A DNA stretch of 64,000 bases from Nautilia profundicola AmH (GCF_000021725.1 NC_012115.1:1-64000), one strand, 5' to 3'. Positions 46,657 to 55,792 are shown, counted from the first letter of the stretch. Program-made: numbers and translations. Notes: generated from the sequence alone by a model not told the origin.

Positions 46657-46911
46657 ATGAAAAAGCTGTTGATATTAGCCGGTATAGCTGGTTCTCTTTT
46701 TGCCGCGAGATATCCTATGATTATGGAGTATAATTATTTAAAAGGTTGCATCGGTGAAAAGGGCATGGAGAGTTATTGTATATGTACATTAAACGCAATT
46801 GAAAAAAAATATGATTTAAACGAGTTTATAACGATATTGCAAGATAAGAAAAAAGCAAAAGAAGTAATAAACTACGCTGTTAACGAATGTTTAGATAAAC
46901 TTAAGAAATAA
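46657..46911 (+). CDS. Small secreted cysteine-containing protein
   Basis: 84 residues with signal peptide MKKLLILAGIAGSLFA and a mature helical part of about 67 residues with Cys at about 31, 41, 43 and 78. Two disulfides are possible in the periplasm, with the DsbC-like protein of the neighbouring operon as a potential helper. AAAGGAG precedes ATG. It is nine bases before accB, so it may be co-transcribed although unrelated in function. Not recognised. Confidence 0.7.
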   Translation: MKKLLILAGIAGSLFAARYPMIMEYNYLKGCIGEKGMESYCICTLNAIEKKYDLNEFITILQDKKKAKEVINYAVNECLDKLKK

Positions 46912-46920
46912 GGAGTATAA

Positions 46921-47376
46921 ATGGATTTAAGAGAGATTAAAAAACTTCTTGAGGCATTTGATAAATCGACTGCTAATATTTTAGAATATGAGAATGAAGA
47001 GTTTAGAATTTATTTAGATAAATCTGCGAGTGCTGTTCAGACAGTTGCGCCACAAGCAGTTCAACAAGTACAAGCTGCACCGGTACCGGCTGCTCAAACT
47101 ACTGTTGAGGCTGTACAGGAAACAAAAGAATTAGAAGGTGAATTAATTACTTCGCCTATGGTTGGAACTTTCTATCAGGCTCCAAGTCCAGATTCACCTC
47201 CGTATGTGAAAGTGGGGGATAAAGTAAAAAAAGGTCAAACGCTTTGTATTATTGAAGCTATGAAAATTATGAATGAACTTGAAGCTGAGTTTGACTGTGA
47301 AATTCTTGAAATTCTGGTTGAAGACGGACAGCCTGTTGAATTTGATACGCCTCTTTTCAGGGTAAAAAGGGTATAA
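46921..47376 (+). CDS. accB: Biotin carboxyl carrier protein of acetyl-CoA carboxylase
   Basis: 151 residues. N-terminal helix ([12 protein letters not shown]), an Ala/Pro/Gln/Val-rich mobile linker (about 38-70) and the biotinyl domain, in which Lys115 of [10 protein letters not shown] is the biotin attachment site. AAGGAGTAT precedes the ATG. One base follows the stop before accC, the normal pairing. Confidence 0.96.
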   Translation: MDLREIKKLLEAFDKSTANILEYENEEFRIYLDKSASAVQTVAPQAVQQVQAAPVPAAQTTVEAVQETKELEGELITSPMVGTFYQAPSPDSPPYVKVGDKVKKGQTLCIIEAMKIMNELEAEFDCEILEILVEDGQPVEFDTPLFRVKRV

Positions 47377-48711
47377 ATGAAAAGAATTTTAATTGCAAAC
47401 AGAGGAGAAATTGCTCTAAGAGCTATTAGGGCTATTCATAAATTAAACAAAGAAGCTGTTTGTGTTTATTCTAAAGCCGACAAAGATGCGATATATTTAA
47501 AATTTGCCGACGGCGCCGTATGTGTAGGACCTGAAAGAAGCAATGAAAGTTATCTTAATATTCCTGCAATTATAACTGCGGCTGAAATGACACAGTGTGA
47601 CGCTATATTTCCGGGTTACGGATTTTTGAGTGAAAATCAGACTTTTGTAGAAGTTTGTAAAGCCCACAATATCGCATTTATCGGGCCTTCTTTGGAAGTA
47701 ATGGAAACAATGGCTGATAAATCAAAAGCCAAAGAGGTTATGAAAAAAGCAGGCGTACCTGTAATTCCGGGAAGCGAAGGTGCTATAAACTCTGTTGAAG
47801 AAGCTAAAAAAGTGGCAAAAGAAATAGGATACCCCGTAATTCTTAAAGCCGCAAGCGGTGGAGGCGGAAGAGGGATGAGAGTCGTGGAAGACGAAAGCTA
47901 CATAGAAAACGCATTTCTTGCAGCAAGCAGCGAAGCAGAAAGCGCATTTGGGGATCCGACTATTTACATGGAAAAATATATTGAAAAACCACGCCATGTT
48001 GAGGTTCAGATTCTTGGAGACAAACACGGAAACGTAATTCATCTGGGTGAGAGGGACTGTTCTCTTCAGAGAAGACATCAAAAACTTATAGAAGAATCAC
48101 CTGCAAACATTCTTGATGATGAAACAAGAAAAAAACTACATGAAACGGCTGTGAAAGCGGCAAAAGCTATCGGTTATTACAGTGCGGGGACTATTGAATT
48201 TTTAGTTGATAAGAATCTTAATTTCTATTTTATGGAGATGAATACAAGACTTCAGGTAGAGCATCCTGTAAGTGAAATGGTAACGGGAATAGATCTTGTT
48301 GAATGGATGTTAAGAGTTGAAGAGGGTGAAAAAATACCTTCTCAGGAGGAAGTTGAAATTAAAGGTCATGCGATTGAGTGTAGAATCTTAGCGGAAGATC
48401 CTGAAAAATTCATCCCAAGCCCGGGTAAAATACAAAAACTTTATATTCCGGGAGGTAAAGACGTAAGGGTGGATACACATGTATACGCAGGATATGTGAT
48501 TCCTCAGTATTATGACAGTCTTATTGCGAAAGTAATTACATGGGGCAAAGACAGAAACGAAGCTATTACCGTTATGAAAGAAGCGCTTAAAGAATTTCAG
48601 GTTAGTGGAATTAAAACTTCAATTCCATTCCATTTAAAAATGCTTGAAAACGAAGACTTTATAAACAATAACTACGATACAAAATATCTGGAGACTAAGG
48701 GATTAGTTTAA
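47377..48711 (+). CDS. accC: Biotin carboxylase of acetyl-CoA carboxylase
   Basis: 444-residue ATP-grasp enzyme that carboxylates AccB-bound biotin. N-terminal RILIANRGEIALR, the Gly-rich ATP loop GGGGRGMR, the metal and bicarbonate residues in YFMEMNTRLQVEHPVSE, and EGHAIE-like KGHAIECRI. Length is typical. Overlaps the 3' end of the convergent DUF3108 gene by 17 bases. A pyruvate-carboxylase-like partner is not seen, so a role in fatty-acid synthesis is assumed. Confidence 0.96.
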   Translation: MKRILIANRGEIALRAIRAIHKLNKEAVCVYSKADKDAIYLKFADGAVCVGPERSNESYLNIPAIITAAEMTQCDAIFPGYGFLSENQTFVEVCKAHNIAFIGPSLEVMETMADKSKAKEVMKKAGVPVIPGSEGAINSVEEAKKVAKEIGYPVILKAASGGGGRGMRVVEDESYIENAFLAASSEAESAFGDPTIYMEKYIEKPRHVEVQILGDKHGNVIHLGERDCSLQRRHQKLIEESPANILDDETRKKLHETAVKAAKAIGYYSAGTIEFLVDKNLNFYFMEMNTRLQVEHPVSEMVTGIDLVEWMLRVEEGEKIPSQEEVEIKGHAIECRILAEDPEKFIPSPGKIQKLYIPGGKDVRVDTHVYAGYVIPQYYDSLIAKVITWGKDRNEAITVMKEALKEFQVSGIKTSIPFHLKMLENEDFINNNYDTKYLETKGLV

Positions 48712-49429
48712 AATCCTTTAATCCTCCTTTTAAATCTCCTATTTTAAGAACATTTTTAACCATTCCTTTAAGTGTTACCCAATTTTTAGGATCTATTACA
48801 AGATATAAAATACCTTTGTCACCTGCAAAAACTTTATTGTATAAATTTGCTTTTATATATACTCCTTTTGCGTTGTCAAAAGTATCTTTAACTTTTTCAA
48901 GCTCCCTGCCTTTTGGAAAAGTTACGTCAACTTTTCCGTCACTTTTTCTACCGCCTAATGCATAGAATGTATAAATTTCTTTTTTAGGGAGTTTTTTCAG
49001 ATAATTTGGAAGATTAAAATACAGACTGAGTACGTCGTCCGGTGTATAATAAGGCATTGTTTCGTTTGCTTCAAGTTTTCCGTTTTTGTATTTGAGACGA
49101 ATTATTTTTTTGTTTTTATGGTCGAAAAGATATATTCTTTTGTAAAAGTCATCACCTTTTTTCCTTGTAGATATATATGCGTTGGGAATCAGAATATTGT
49201 CTTTAATAACACCTATACTTGAATATGTCTGAACCATATGTTTTGAAAGTGTGGCGGCAAGTCCTAAAGCCTTGCTTTCGGTGAATATTTTATAATTTGT
49301 CTCATTTGCCTCATATATTGCGTTTGCTTCTGCGATAGTCCCGAAAATCCCGTATTTTGCATAATAACTTGCTATCATTGTTTTTGCATTTAAAGACAGA
49401 GCCAAAATAAACAGTAAAAGTATTCTCAT
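48695..49429 (-). CDS. DUF3108-like periplasmic protein
   Basis: 244 residues with signal peptide MRILLLFILALSLNA and a beta-strand-rich body typical of DUF3108 proteins (YYAKYGIFGTIAEANAIYE, DFYKRIYLFDHKNKKI, TPDDVLSLYFNL). These are outer-membrane-associated or periplasmic lipid-binding-like proteins of unknown role. Ends convergently within accC. The 280-base gap upstream holds the R3 repeat and the dehydrogenase promoter. Confidence 0.8.
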   Translation of the reverse strand: MRILLLFILALSLNAKTMIASYYAKYGIFGTIAEANAIYEANETNYKIFTESKALGLAATLSKHMVQTYSSIGVIKDNILIPNAYISTRKKGDDFYKRIYLFDHKNKKIIRLKYKNGKLEANETMPYYTPDDVLSLYFNLPNYLKKLPKKEIYTFYALGGRKSDGKVDVTFPKGRELEKVKDTFDNAKGVYIKANLYNKVFAGDKGILYLVIDPKNWVTLKGMVKNVLKIGDLKGGLKDFKLIP

Positions 49430-49589
49430 TCACAGCCTTTTTAATTAATTATAACACAATACAGAACAATGGAAAATGTTTTAATTAAGAATGAAAAACG
49501 GAAAACAAAAAACTTGACGCTGAAATCAATATCAGAATTCTAAACCTACACCGAATTCAACTATCTTTAGAAGTAATAACCAATATATC

Positions 49590-49655
49590 AACTCTAACTA
49601 ACCTTAATAACTCTAATATATTACTTAACTACAACAACTTCAATAACTTCAACTC
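49590..49655. repeat. Intergenic AACTAACCTTAA-type element (copy 3)
   Basis: A run of short units such as CTAACTAACC, TTAATAACTC and CAACTTCAATAACTTCAACT. The 12-base word AACTAACCTTAA (49596-49607) is the exact complement of 28800-28811 in copy 1. Only one arm is present here, so it looks like a fragment of the element. The rest of 49430-49710 holds no gene: only AT-rich sequence with a short ATGGAAAATG word (49469) and the promoter at 49687. Confidence 0.55.
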
Positions 49656-49686
49656 ATAGTGCCAGATACCAAGATAGGGCGTTTGG

Positions 49687-49692
49687 TATAAT
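49687..49692 (+). promoter_or_regulatory. -10 box of the hydroxyacid dehydrogenase gene
   Basis: TTTGGTATAAT, an extended -10 with the preferred TG before the hexamer, 24 bases before the ATG at 49717. AAAGG lies at 49706-49710. Confidence 0.65.
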
Positions 49693-49716
49693 AATCAAAA
49701 ATTTTAAAGGATGGAT

Positions 49717-50637
49717 ATGAATATAGTTTTTTTAGATGCTTTAACATTGGGTGATGTTGATTTTGAGAGGTTTAAAAAGTTCGGAAACGTTAAAATTTAT
49801 CAAACCACAAAGCCGTCCGAAACTCTTGAGAGGGTAAAAGAGGCTGATATTGTGGTTACTAATAAAGTGGTGATTGATAAACACATAATGGACAATGCCG
49901 ATATTAAATTCATTCAGATTGCTGCAACCGGGATGAACAACGTGGACTTGGAATATGCAAAACAAAAGGGAATACCGGTTAAAAACGTAGCCGGGTATTC
50001 AACAAACGCCGTTATTCAGCAAACATTCGCACTGGTTTTAGGACTCTTAAACAAAGTGTGTTATTTTGATAGTTATACCCGCAATGAATACCCACAGAGT
50101 GAAATATTTACACATATTCAAAACTGGTTTGAAATTTCAGGAAAAAGATGGGGGATAATCGGTCTTGGCGAAATAGGAAGGGGAGTTGCCAAAATAGCCA
50201 AAAGTTTCGGTGCCGAAGTTGTTTATTATTCTACAAGCGGAAAAAACAGCAATCCGGAATATAAAAGGGTTGAGCTTGATGAGCTCTTAAAAACCAGCGA
50301 TATTATCTCAATTCACGCACCTTTGAATGAAAACACAAAAGATCTTTTAAATTACGAAAAACTTTCACTCATAAAAGATAACGCAGTGCTTGTTAATCTC
50401 GGAAGAGGAGGTATTATTAATGAAAAAGACCTTGCTGGAATTTTAAAGCAAAAAGATATGTTCGTAGGACTTGACGTATTTGAAAAAGAGCCTGTAAATG
50501 CGGATAATCCTCTTTTGAAATATAAAGACAAAACGCTTCTAAGCCCTCATATCGCATGGACGAGTATTGAAGCAAGAAACAAACTGATGGACGGGATTTA
50601 CAAGAATATTGAAGAGTTTGCAAAAAGCGGGAATTAA
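49717..50637 (+). CDS. D-2-hydroxyacid dehydrogenase (glycerate dehydrogenase-like)
   Basis: 306 residues. The NAD-binding Rossmann motif is GLGEIGRGVAKIAKSFGAE; catalytic Arg, Glu and His are expected at NLGRGG, DVFEKEP and SPHIAW. The Campylobacterota members of this type are often called HprA, acting on glycerate or hydroxypyruvate, but the substrate is not evident. ATG at 49717 has AAAGG six bases upstream; the ATG at 49711 is too close to it. The stop is embedded in a hairpin shared with mscS. Confidence 0.9.
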   Translation: MNIVFLDALTLGDVDFERFKKFGNVKIYQTTKPSETLERVKEADIVVTNKVVIDKHIMDNADIKFIQIAATGMNNVDLEYAKQKGIPVKNVAGYSTNAVIQQTFALVLGLLNKVCYFDSYTRNEYPQSEIFTHIQNWFEISGKRWGIIGLGEIGRGVAKIAKSFGAEVVYYSTSGKNSNPEYKRVELDELLKTSDIISIHAPLNENTKDLLNYEKLSLIKDNAVLVNLGRGGIINEKDLAGILKQKDMFVGLDVFEKEPVNADNPLLKYKDKTLLSPHIAWTSIEARNKLMDGIYKNIEEFAKSGN

Positions 50638-50647
50638 GCCGCTTTTT
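50622..50647. terminator. Bidirectional terminator of the dehydrogenase and mscS genes
   Basis: AAAAAGCGG (50622-50630) and CCGCTTTTT (50639-50647) form a nine-base-pair stem with an eight-base loop, with poly-A on one side and poly-T on the other. It spans both stop codons of the convergent genes. Confidence 0.9.
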
Positions 50648-51434
50648 GATCTACGTGTACATCCATTTGAGGATAAGGGATGTTGATTCCTTTTTCATCG
50701 AATGTAGTTTTGATAGTTTCAAGCAATTCGCTTCTGACTCCCCAGTAATCTTCGCTTTTAACCCAAGGTCTTACGTTGAAGTTTACGCTGCTGTCCGCAA
50801 GTTCGGCAAGTGCCACCGCAGGTGCAGGGTCTTTTAGAACTTTCGGATGATTGTTTAAAATTTCTTCAAGAGTCGATTTTACAAGTTTAAGATCGTCCTC
50901 ATAACCAACACCGATAACAAGGTCGATTCTTCTGATAGCTTCTCTTGAATAGTTTGTAATGTTACCTCCGATAATGTTTGAGTTTGGAACGATAATTACC
51001 CTGTTGTCCCCTGTTTTGAATGTAGTATTGAAAATACCTATCGCATCTACAACACCCACAGCTCCTCCGGCTTCAACAAAATCACCTACTTTAAACGGTC
51101 TCAGGAAGAGTAAAACAACTCCTGCACCGAAGTTTGCAATATTTCCCTGAAGCGCCAAACCTACAGCCAAACCAGCGGCACCGATAATAGCTGCAAATGA
51201 TGTTGTATTAACACCGAGTGTGCCAAGAGCCGCTATAACAACTAAAACAATTAAACCGAAATAAACCAAATCACCTAAGAATTTGACTAAAGTTACATCC
51301 GTATTTGATCTTTCTAACATTTTTCTAAATAAGTTTGTCAATAGTTTAGCTGCCCATTTACCTATTATGTAAATTGCAAGAGCACCTAATATCTTAATAC
51401 CCCATGCAATGGTAATTGCAATAAATCCGCTCAT
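50634..51434 (-). CDS. mscS: Small-conductance mechanosensitive channel MscS
   Basis: 266-residue channel opened by membrane tension during hypo-osmotic shock. Three hydrophobic helices (about 7-27, 50-70 and 76-112), the last being the pore helix with the Gly/Ala-packed run AIIGAAGLAVGLALQGNIAN and then the beta domain with NSNIIGGNITNYS. Slightly shorter than E. coli MscS (286). AAGGAGAAAAG precedes the ATG. Confidence 0.95.
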   Translation of the reverse strand: MSGFIAITIAWGIKILGALAIYIIGKWAAKLLTNLFRKMLERSNTDVTLVKFLGDLVYFGLIVLVVIAALGTLGVNTTSFAAIIGAAGLAVGLALQGNIANFGAGVVLLFLRPFKVGDFVEAGGAVGVVDAIGIFNTTFKTGDNRVIIVPNSNIIGGNITNYSREAIRRIDLVIGVGYEDDLKLVKSTLEEILNNHPKVLKDPAPAVALAELADSSVNFNVRPWVKSEDYWGVRSELLETIKTTFDEKGINIPYPQMDVHVDQKAA

Positions 51435-51478
51435 CTTTTCTCCTTTTAATTTATTTATTATTGTAACATTAAATTTGT

Positions 51479-52171
51479 TTAGTTGTCATATTTTTGCCAG
51501 TTGTTTGCTTTTATCATGTGTTTTAAAAGTTTTACATATTCTTCTTTTTTTTGTGAATAATTTATCATAGTATCCGCTGCATCGATACCGGTAAATTTTT
51601 TATGTTCTTTTGTAAATTTATCTCTTAGCTCCCTAAATTCTTTATATGCTGGATTTCTGTTTAAGTTTTTCATATATGCCGAAAGTGAAGCCTCAAGGGA
51701 TGGAAATATTCTTATCGAATAGTCTATTTTAATATGTTCATATTTACTTTTAGGGGCAAGACCTTTGTTTGAATATGTCCAATGACCGAATATATTGTTG
51801 GCTTCTCTTACGAACCTACTTTTACCCCACCCACTCTCTATTGCTGCCTGTGCAAGAGCAAGAGATGGTGGAATGGTGTTTATTTTTTTAAGGAATTCTT
51901 CTTTATCGGTAATATTTTTTATTTTATATATTTTTGCGACTTTGGCTAAAAACGCAACTTTTTTAGGGTTGATTAAATAATAAGGATCATTAAAAATATC
52001 AATAACTGTTTTTCTTAAATGTTCTATTTTTTTATTTTCCGCCTGGATTAGAGGCAGCATTATTTCTACAAAAGCTTTTTTCTGCTGTTTGGTTCCTTTG
52101 ACTTTATAATACCAGGAAGGAAAAGCTCCGTATAAATTAAGTGCAAGTGCAAGAGATATTAATCTTTTCAA
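51479..52171 (-). CDS. Bax-like peptidoglycan glucosaminidase
   Basis: 230 residues with signal peptide MKRLISLALALNLYGA and a glucosaminidase (lysozyme-like) domain. The catalytic Glu is Glu112 in AAIESGWGKSRF, and the following NIFGHWTY and FPSLEASLSAYMKNLN are typical of Bax/FlgJ-type enzymes. It would cut the glycan of peptidoglycan in the periplasm. Nine bases after the rnhB stop, so possibly transcribed with rnhB. Confidence 0.88.
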   Translation of the reverse strand: MKRLISLALALNLYGAFPSWYYKVKGTKQQKKAFVEIMLPLIQAENKKIEHLRKTVIDIFNDPYYLINPKKVAFLAKVAKIYKIKNITDKEEFLKKINTIPPSLALAQAAIESGWGKSRFVREANNIFGHWTYSNKGLAPKSKYEHIKIDYSIRIFPSLEASLSAYMKNLNRNPAYKEFRELRDKFTKEHKKFTGIDAADTMINYSQKKEEYVKLLKHMIKANNWQKYDN

Positions 52172-52180
52172 TCATTCTCC

Positions 52181-52765
52181 TTAAAATAGTGTAGGCTCAA
52201 GTGCTTTTAATCTGTAACTTTTTCTGTGAATATCGCTAAAACCGTTTTTTTTGATTTCTTCAATATGTTCTTTTGTAATATACCCTTTGTGTTTTTTAAA
52301 ATTGTACATAGGATATTTATCGGCAATTTCAAGCATATATTTATCACGGCTGACTTTAGCGAGTATACTTGCCGCACTTATCTGTTTAATTTTACCATCA
52401 CCCTTAATTAGTGTTTCAATTCCTTTTACACCGAAGTTTGAATTTCCGTCAAAAAGGTACTTGTTTGCTTTTAAAGTCTTTTTGATTTCATTCAGGGCGT
52501 AATTAATTGCGAATGAGAGCCCTTTTTCATCAATTGTTTTATTATCCACAAACACTATATGGTATTCACATGTTTCTTGGATGATTTCAAACAGCTCTTC
52601 CCTTTTTTTGGCGTTAAGTTTTTTTGAATCGTTAAGTTTTTGTAAGAAATTTTCCCACTTTTCACTTTTCACTTTTAACTTTTCATTTTTAAATATGCAT
52701 CCCGCCACTACGAGAGGCCCTGCAATAGGTCCTCTTCCGGCCTCATCTATTCCGCAAATCTCCAT
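52181..52765 (-). CDS. rnhB: Ribonuclease HII
   Basis: 194-residue enzyme removing ribonucleotides from DNA and RNA primers. Catalytic Asp7 and Glu8 lie in GIDEAGRGPIAGP, with a conserved DSKKL and later SILAKVSRD. ATG at 52765 is preferred to the TTG at 52771. A heptamer array (52654-52688) encodes NEKLKVKSEKW in the loop before DSKKL; RNase HII proteins as I know them have a shorter loop here. Overlaps the end of the upstream ATPase gene by 19 bases. Confidence 0.93.
   Translation of the reverse strand: MEICGIDEAGRGPIAGPLVVAGCIFKNEKLKVKSEKWENFLQKLNDSKKLNAKKREELFEIIQETCEYHIVFVDNKTIDEKGLSFAINYALNEIKKTLKANKYLFDGNSNFGVKGIETLIKGDGKIKQISAASILAKVSRDKYMLEIADKYPMYNFKKHKGYITKEHIEEIKKNGFSDIHRKSYRLKALEPTLF
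52654..52688. repeat. AAGTGAA heptamer array inside rnhB
   Basis: Five minus-strand units read AAATGAA, AAGTTAA, AAGTGAA, AAGTGAA, AAGTGGG. Translated in frame as part of NEKLKVKSEKW, the same KVKSEK peptide as in queH. Confidence 0.85.
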
Positions 52766-53712
52766 TGCCAAAACGGTGTTACCTCCACTTCAAAATTTTT
52801 ATGTTCAAAATCAAATTCATTTGAAACTGTAATGACCTGAACTTTTTTCACATCTTTCACTTTTTTTAGTTTTTCTTCCAGTATCTCTTCGTTTGCAAAC
52901 GGCATAACCATTATACCGAGCTCTTTATTTGGAATATAAAAGCTGAGAGTATCTTTGTAATATATTTCATCTTCGTTAAGCTCTAAAAAAATAATATTTT
53001 CAAAAGTAAATAAAATATTTTTTCTATTTGTTAGAATATTTTTAAAAGCGAAATTATATGAATAAAATTTTTTGGGAGACTTTGGTGAATTGAACTTGTT
53101 TACTTCATATATCACTTTTTTTTCTATAAGTTCGTTGGTGGTTTTATAAAAACTGTCTTTGCTTATTTTAATTCTTTTTTTTAAGATTTGATAAATTTGA
53201 TACAGGGTAAACTTTTCTCCGATATGAGCAAAATAAAACTTTAGTATTTCTTTATTGTATGGCAATAATTCAAAAGTTTCTCTTAAATATTCTTCTTTAA
53301 AATAATCTTCTAAGAAAAGACTTCTTGGTAGGTTTCCGGTTTTTAAAAATTTATCGAAACTATGTGTAATGCTTTGTGAGTTGTCAAAAGAAAAAAACTC
53401 TTCAAAATCCAAAGCTTTTAATTCAATGTTTTTAAATCCATCCAATTTTACAGCTTGGTCGGTAATAATAAATGTAGTTACGGGAGGTAAATCTATAGAA
53501 AAGTCAAAATTATCAAGTATTACAAGTTCAGTATCTGAAAAGTCAAAATTTTTTTCCCTGTAATCAGCAAAATCGATATATTTATATTTTCCTTTAAAAT
53601 TTTCTAAAAAATTAAACACTAAAAAAGTTTTCCCAACCCCTTTAGGACCTGATATTATAGTGTTTTCATAGGTTAGTTTTAATTTTCTATCATTTATCTT
53701 TTTTGGTAGCAA
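52747..53712 (-). CDS. AAA/DUF4143-like ATP-binding protein
   Basis: 321 residues. N-terminal P-loop GPKGVGKT (22-29) and a Walker B-like LVILDNFD, then a C-terminal region with a winged-helix-like stretch (FTLYQIYQILKKRIKISKDSFYKTTNELIEKK) and a final beta-rich part, as in AAA_14/DUF4143 ATPases. No DNA target or partner is evident. TTG start at 53712 with AAAGGAG upstream. Its promoter overlaps the stop codon of the MFS gene. Function unknown. Confidence 0.75.
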   Translation of the reverse strand: MLPKKINDRKLKLTYENTIISGPKGVGKTFLVFNFLENFKGKYKYIDFADYREKNFDFSDTELVILDNFDFSIDLPPVTTFIITDQAVKLDGFKNIELKALDFEEFFSFDNSQSITHSFDKFLKTGNLPRSLFLEDYFKEEYLRETFELLPYNKEILKFYFAHIGEKFTLYQIYQILKKRIKISKDSFYKTTNELIEKKVIYEVNKFNSPKSPKKFYSYNFAFKNILTNRKNILFTFENIIFLELNEDEIYYKDTLSFYIPNKELGIMVMPFANEEILEEKLKKVKDVKKVQVITVSNEFDFEHKNFEVEVTPFWQWRFAE

Positions 53713-53739
53713 AATGCTCCTTTAATTTTGTCTTCATGT

Positions 53740-53745
53740 ATTATA
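53740..53745 (-). promoter_or_regulatory. Putative -10 box of the ATPase-rnhB transcript
   Basis: Minus-strand TGCTATAAT over the stop codon of the MFS gene, 28 bases before the TTG of the ATPase gene. Confidence 0.5.
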
Positions 53746-54787
53746 GCATAATCAAAAATCCCAAAAACGCAAATAAACTTTCATATAAAAACAGATTCTC
53801 TCCATATAATATTCCGGATAATAAACTTCCTAAAAATGCCGCCATTCCGTATGCTATTCCGGCGTAGAACTGTTGGGCGAGGGTTTTATTGGCGTAGTGT
53901 TTGGAAATATAAAGCAATGCCGAAGTGTGGAAAATCGCAAATGAAAACGCATGTATAAGCTGTGAAAACGCAACCATTATAAGATTTCCCGGGAATAGAT
54001 AGAGCATAAACCATCTGATTGCCGTAAGAAGAATGGAAATTTTGAGTAAAAACACAGGCTTAAAGCGACTGATAAAACGGTGCTGGAAAATGAATATAAA
54101 AATTTCCGCAATCACGCCTATAGCCCACAGCCAGCCTATGTATTCTTTCGGTATGCCGTGGTTTAGGTTGTAAATGGTAAAGAAATTGTAAAACCCTCCG
54201 AAACTTATCTGTAAAAACACTACGGCCAGCCAGAATTTCCATTCTTTTGCGAGGTTTATGGAAGCTGATGACTTTGTAATTGTTTTATCTTCAAGAAAAT
54301 AGAGCGCCGTAATGTTCGTAAGTATCATTAAAATAATAAAAAGCCACACAAGATCTCCGTTTATGTAAGAAAACACGATTCCAAAAAGCATAAACCCGAT
54401 ACTTCCGTACACCCTTGTTTTGCCGTATTTTTCTTTCAGCTGTTCAATCGCAATAGCTTCTATATACGGAAAAACGATACTGAAACTCACACCTATTAGA
54501 AAAAACGCAATTAAAATAAGATAAAAGTTGTGACTCAGCAGTAAAAACGATGAGAGTGTTGATATTATAAGCGCTAAGATGTAATCGAGTCTGGTCAGGG
54601 GCTTTTTTAGATAAATAAAAGGGGTTACGAATCTCGCAATAGGAAGCATTGAAAAAATAATCCCGATCTCTTTTGCGTCAAATCCTATCTGTTTAAAGAA
54701 TTTGGGCATAAAAATAACATAATCGCCTATAAGCGTAAAAAAAAGAAAATAAAAAAGGCTTAAAATAAAAAAGGTTTTATTTGCCAT
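53741..54787 (-). CDS. MFS transporter (MFS_1-like / HcaT-like)
   Basis: 348-residue inner-membrane protein with about ten to twelve hydrophobic helices. The N-terminus (FYFLFFTLIGDYVIFMPKFFKQIGF) and the motif between helices 2 and 3 (RFVTPFIYLKK) resemble the HcaT/NupG-like group of the major facilitator superfamily. Substrate unknown. Its ATG overlaps the HIT gene stop by 11 bases, so it sits in the pyrE-HIT operon. Confidence 0.82.
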   Translation of the reverse strand: MANKTFFILSLFYFLFFTLIGDYVIFMPKFFKQIGFDAKEIGIIFSMLPIARFVTPFIYLKKPLTRLDYILALIISTLSSFLLLSHNFYLILIAFFLIGVSFSIVFPYIEAIAIEQLKEKYGKTRVYGSIGFMLFGIVFSYINGDLVWLFIILMILTNITALYFLEDKTITKSSASINLAKEWKFWLAVVFLQISFGGFYNFFTIYNLNHGIPKEYIGWLWAIGVIAEIFIFIFQHRFISRFKPVFLLKISILLTAIRWFMLYLFPGNLIMVAFSQLIHAFSFAIFHTSALLYISKHYANKTLAQQFYAGIAYGMAAFLGSLLSGILYGENLFLYESLFAFLGFLIML

Positions 54788-55181
54788 TTAGCTCTTTTAT
54801 TGAGGTAATCAGGTTGTTTAGATCTTTTTGTGTTACGGGATAGTCAAACTCCCTTTGTTTTTCACAAAACGTCGCGCCCGGCCACCACGGATCGTTTTTA
54901 AATCTCGGAATGATGTGAATATGAAGATGGGGCACCATGTTTCCGAGCATTGCGATATTTACTTTATCGGGGTTTAGTGTGTTTATGATGGCTTTTTCGA
55001 TTTGTTTTGTAAGAAGTGTGATTTTAACGGCCTCTTCGTAGCTTAAATCGCTGAATTCTTTAATGTGTTTTTGAGTGATAACTCTTATGTATCCCGGTAT
55101 TTCGTCTACAAGTATGACTCTTATAAAATCGTTTTGGAAAATTACGTTTTCGTTTTGGGGATTGCAAAGAGGGCAGGACAT
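54777..55181 (-). CDS. HIT-family nucleotide hydrolase or transferase
   Basis: 134 residues with the histidine triad HLHIHI (85-90), whose central His attacks the alpha phosphate of nucleoside substrates. CPLC near the N-terminus could bind zinc. Similar short HIT proteins hydrolyse adenylated amines (HinT-like) or act on Ap4A. It begins in the pyrE stop codon (TGATG) and overlaps the MFS gene, so it is translated with both. Confidence 0.88.
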   Translation of the reverse strand: MSCPLCNPQNENVIFQNDFIRVILVDEIPGYIRVITQKHIKEFSDLSYEEAVKITLLTKQIEKAIINTLNPDKVNIAMLGNMVPHLHIHIIPRFKNDPWWPGATFCEKQREFDYPVTQKDLNNLITSIKELNGK

Positions 55182-55792
55182 CAGTTCCCTCTACTGCCCG
55201 GTTTAATCGGAGTGCTTCCGGCTTTGCACATAGGGCAATTTTCCGGATCGTAAACTTCAAAATCAAAATCGTCAAGCGCAAAAAACGGTTTGTCCGCAGG
55301 CAGTTTGCACTCAGGCTTTCTTTCGCTCTTACCGTTTACCTTTTGGCATACGCCTCTGTTTGCAATAGCGGCAAACGCCACAACTTCAGCGCCTCTTGCT
55401 TCAACTTCCCTTGCAGCTTCCATTGCGCTTCCGCCTGTTGTGATAATGTCTTCGCAGATTAGGATTTTTTCGTTCTTTTTAACTTCAAATCCGCGTCTTA
55501 AAGTCATTTCACCTTTAACTCTTTCCGTAAAAATAAATCTCACACCAAGAGCGCGTGCAAGCTCATACCCTGCAAGAAGTCCGCCGATTGCAGGTGAGCA
55601 TACCGTATCTACTTCAATTCCCGCTTCTTTGATCTGTTTAGCGAGTTCACGCGCTAATTTCTCAGCAACATCTGGGTGTTCCAAAACCCTTGCGCTTTGA
55701 AGATAATATTCGCTGTGTTTTCCGCTGCTTAAAAGAAAATGCCCCTTTAAAAGGGCGCCGTATTTTTCGTATATTTCTCTTACATTTTCCAT
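55181..55792 (-). CDS. pyrE: Orotate phosphoribosyltransferase
   Basis: 203 residues converting orotate and PRPP to OMP, substrate of PyrF. The PRPP loop is [13 protein letters not shown] (111-123), and the flexible catalytic loop follows [12 protein letters not shown]. The C-terminus has CPMCKAG, perhaps metal-binding. The start ATG is the third unit of a fourfold ATGGAAA/ATGTAAA array (55779-55806). GGA in an upstream unit may act as the ribosome site. It follows frr by 25 bases. Confidence 0.94.
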   Translation of the reverse strand: MENVREIYEKYGALLKGHFLLSSGKHSEYYLQSARVLEHPDVAEKLARELAKQIKEAGIEVDTVCSPAIGGLLAGYELARALGVRFIFTERVKGEMTLRRGFEVKKNEKILICEDIITTGGSAMEAAREVEARGAEVVAFAAIANRGVCQKVNGKSERKPECKLPADKPFFALDDFDFEVYDPENCPMCKAGSTPIKPGSRGN

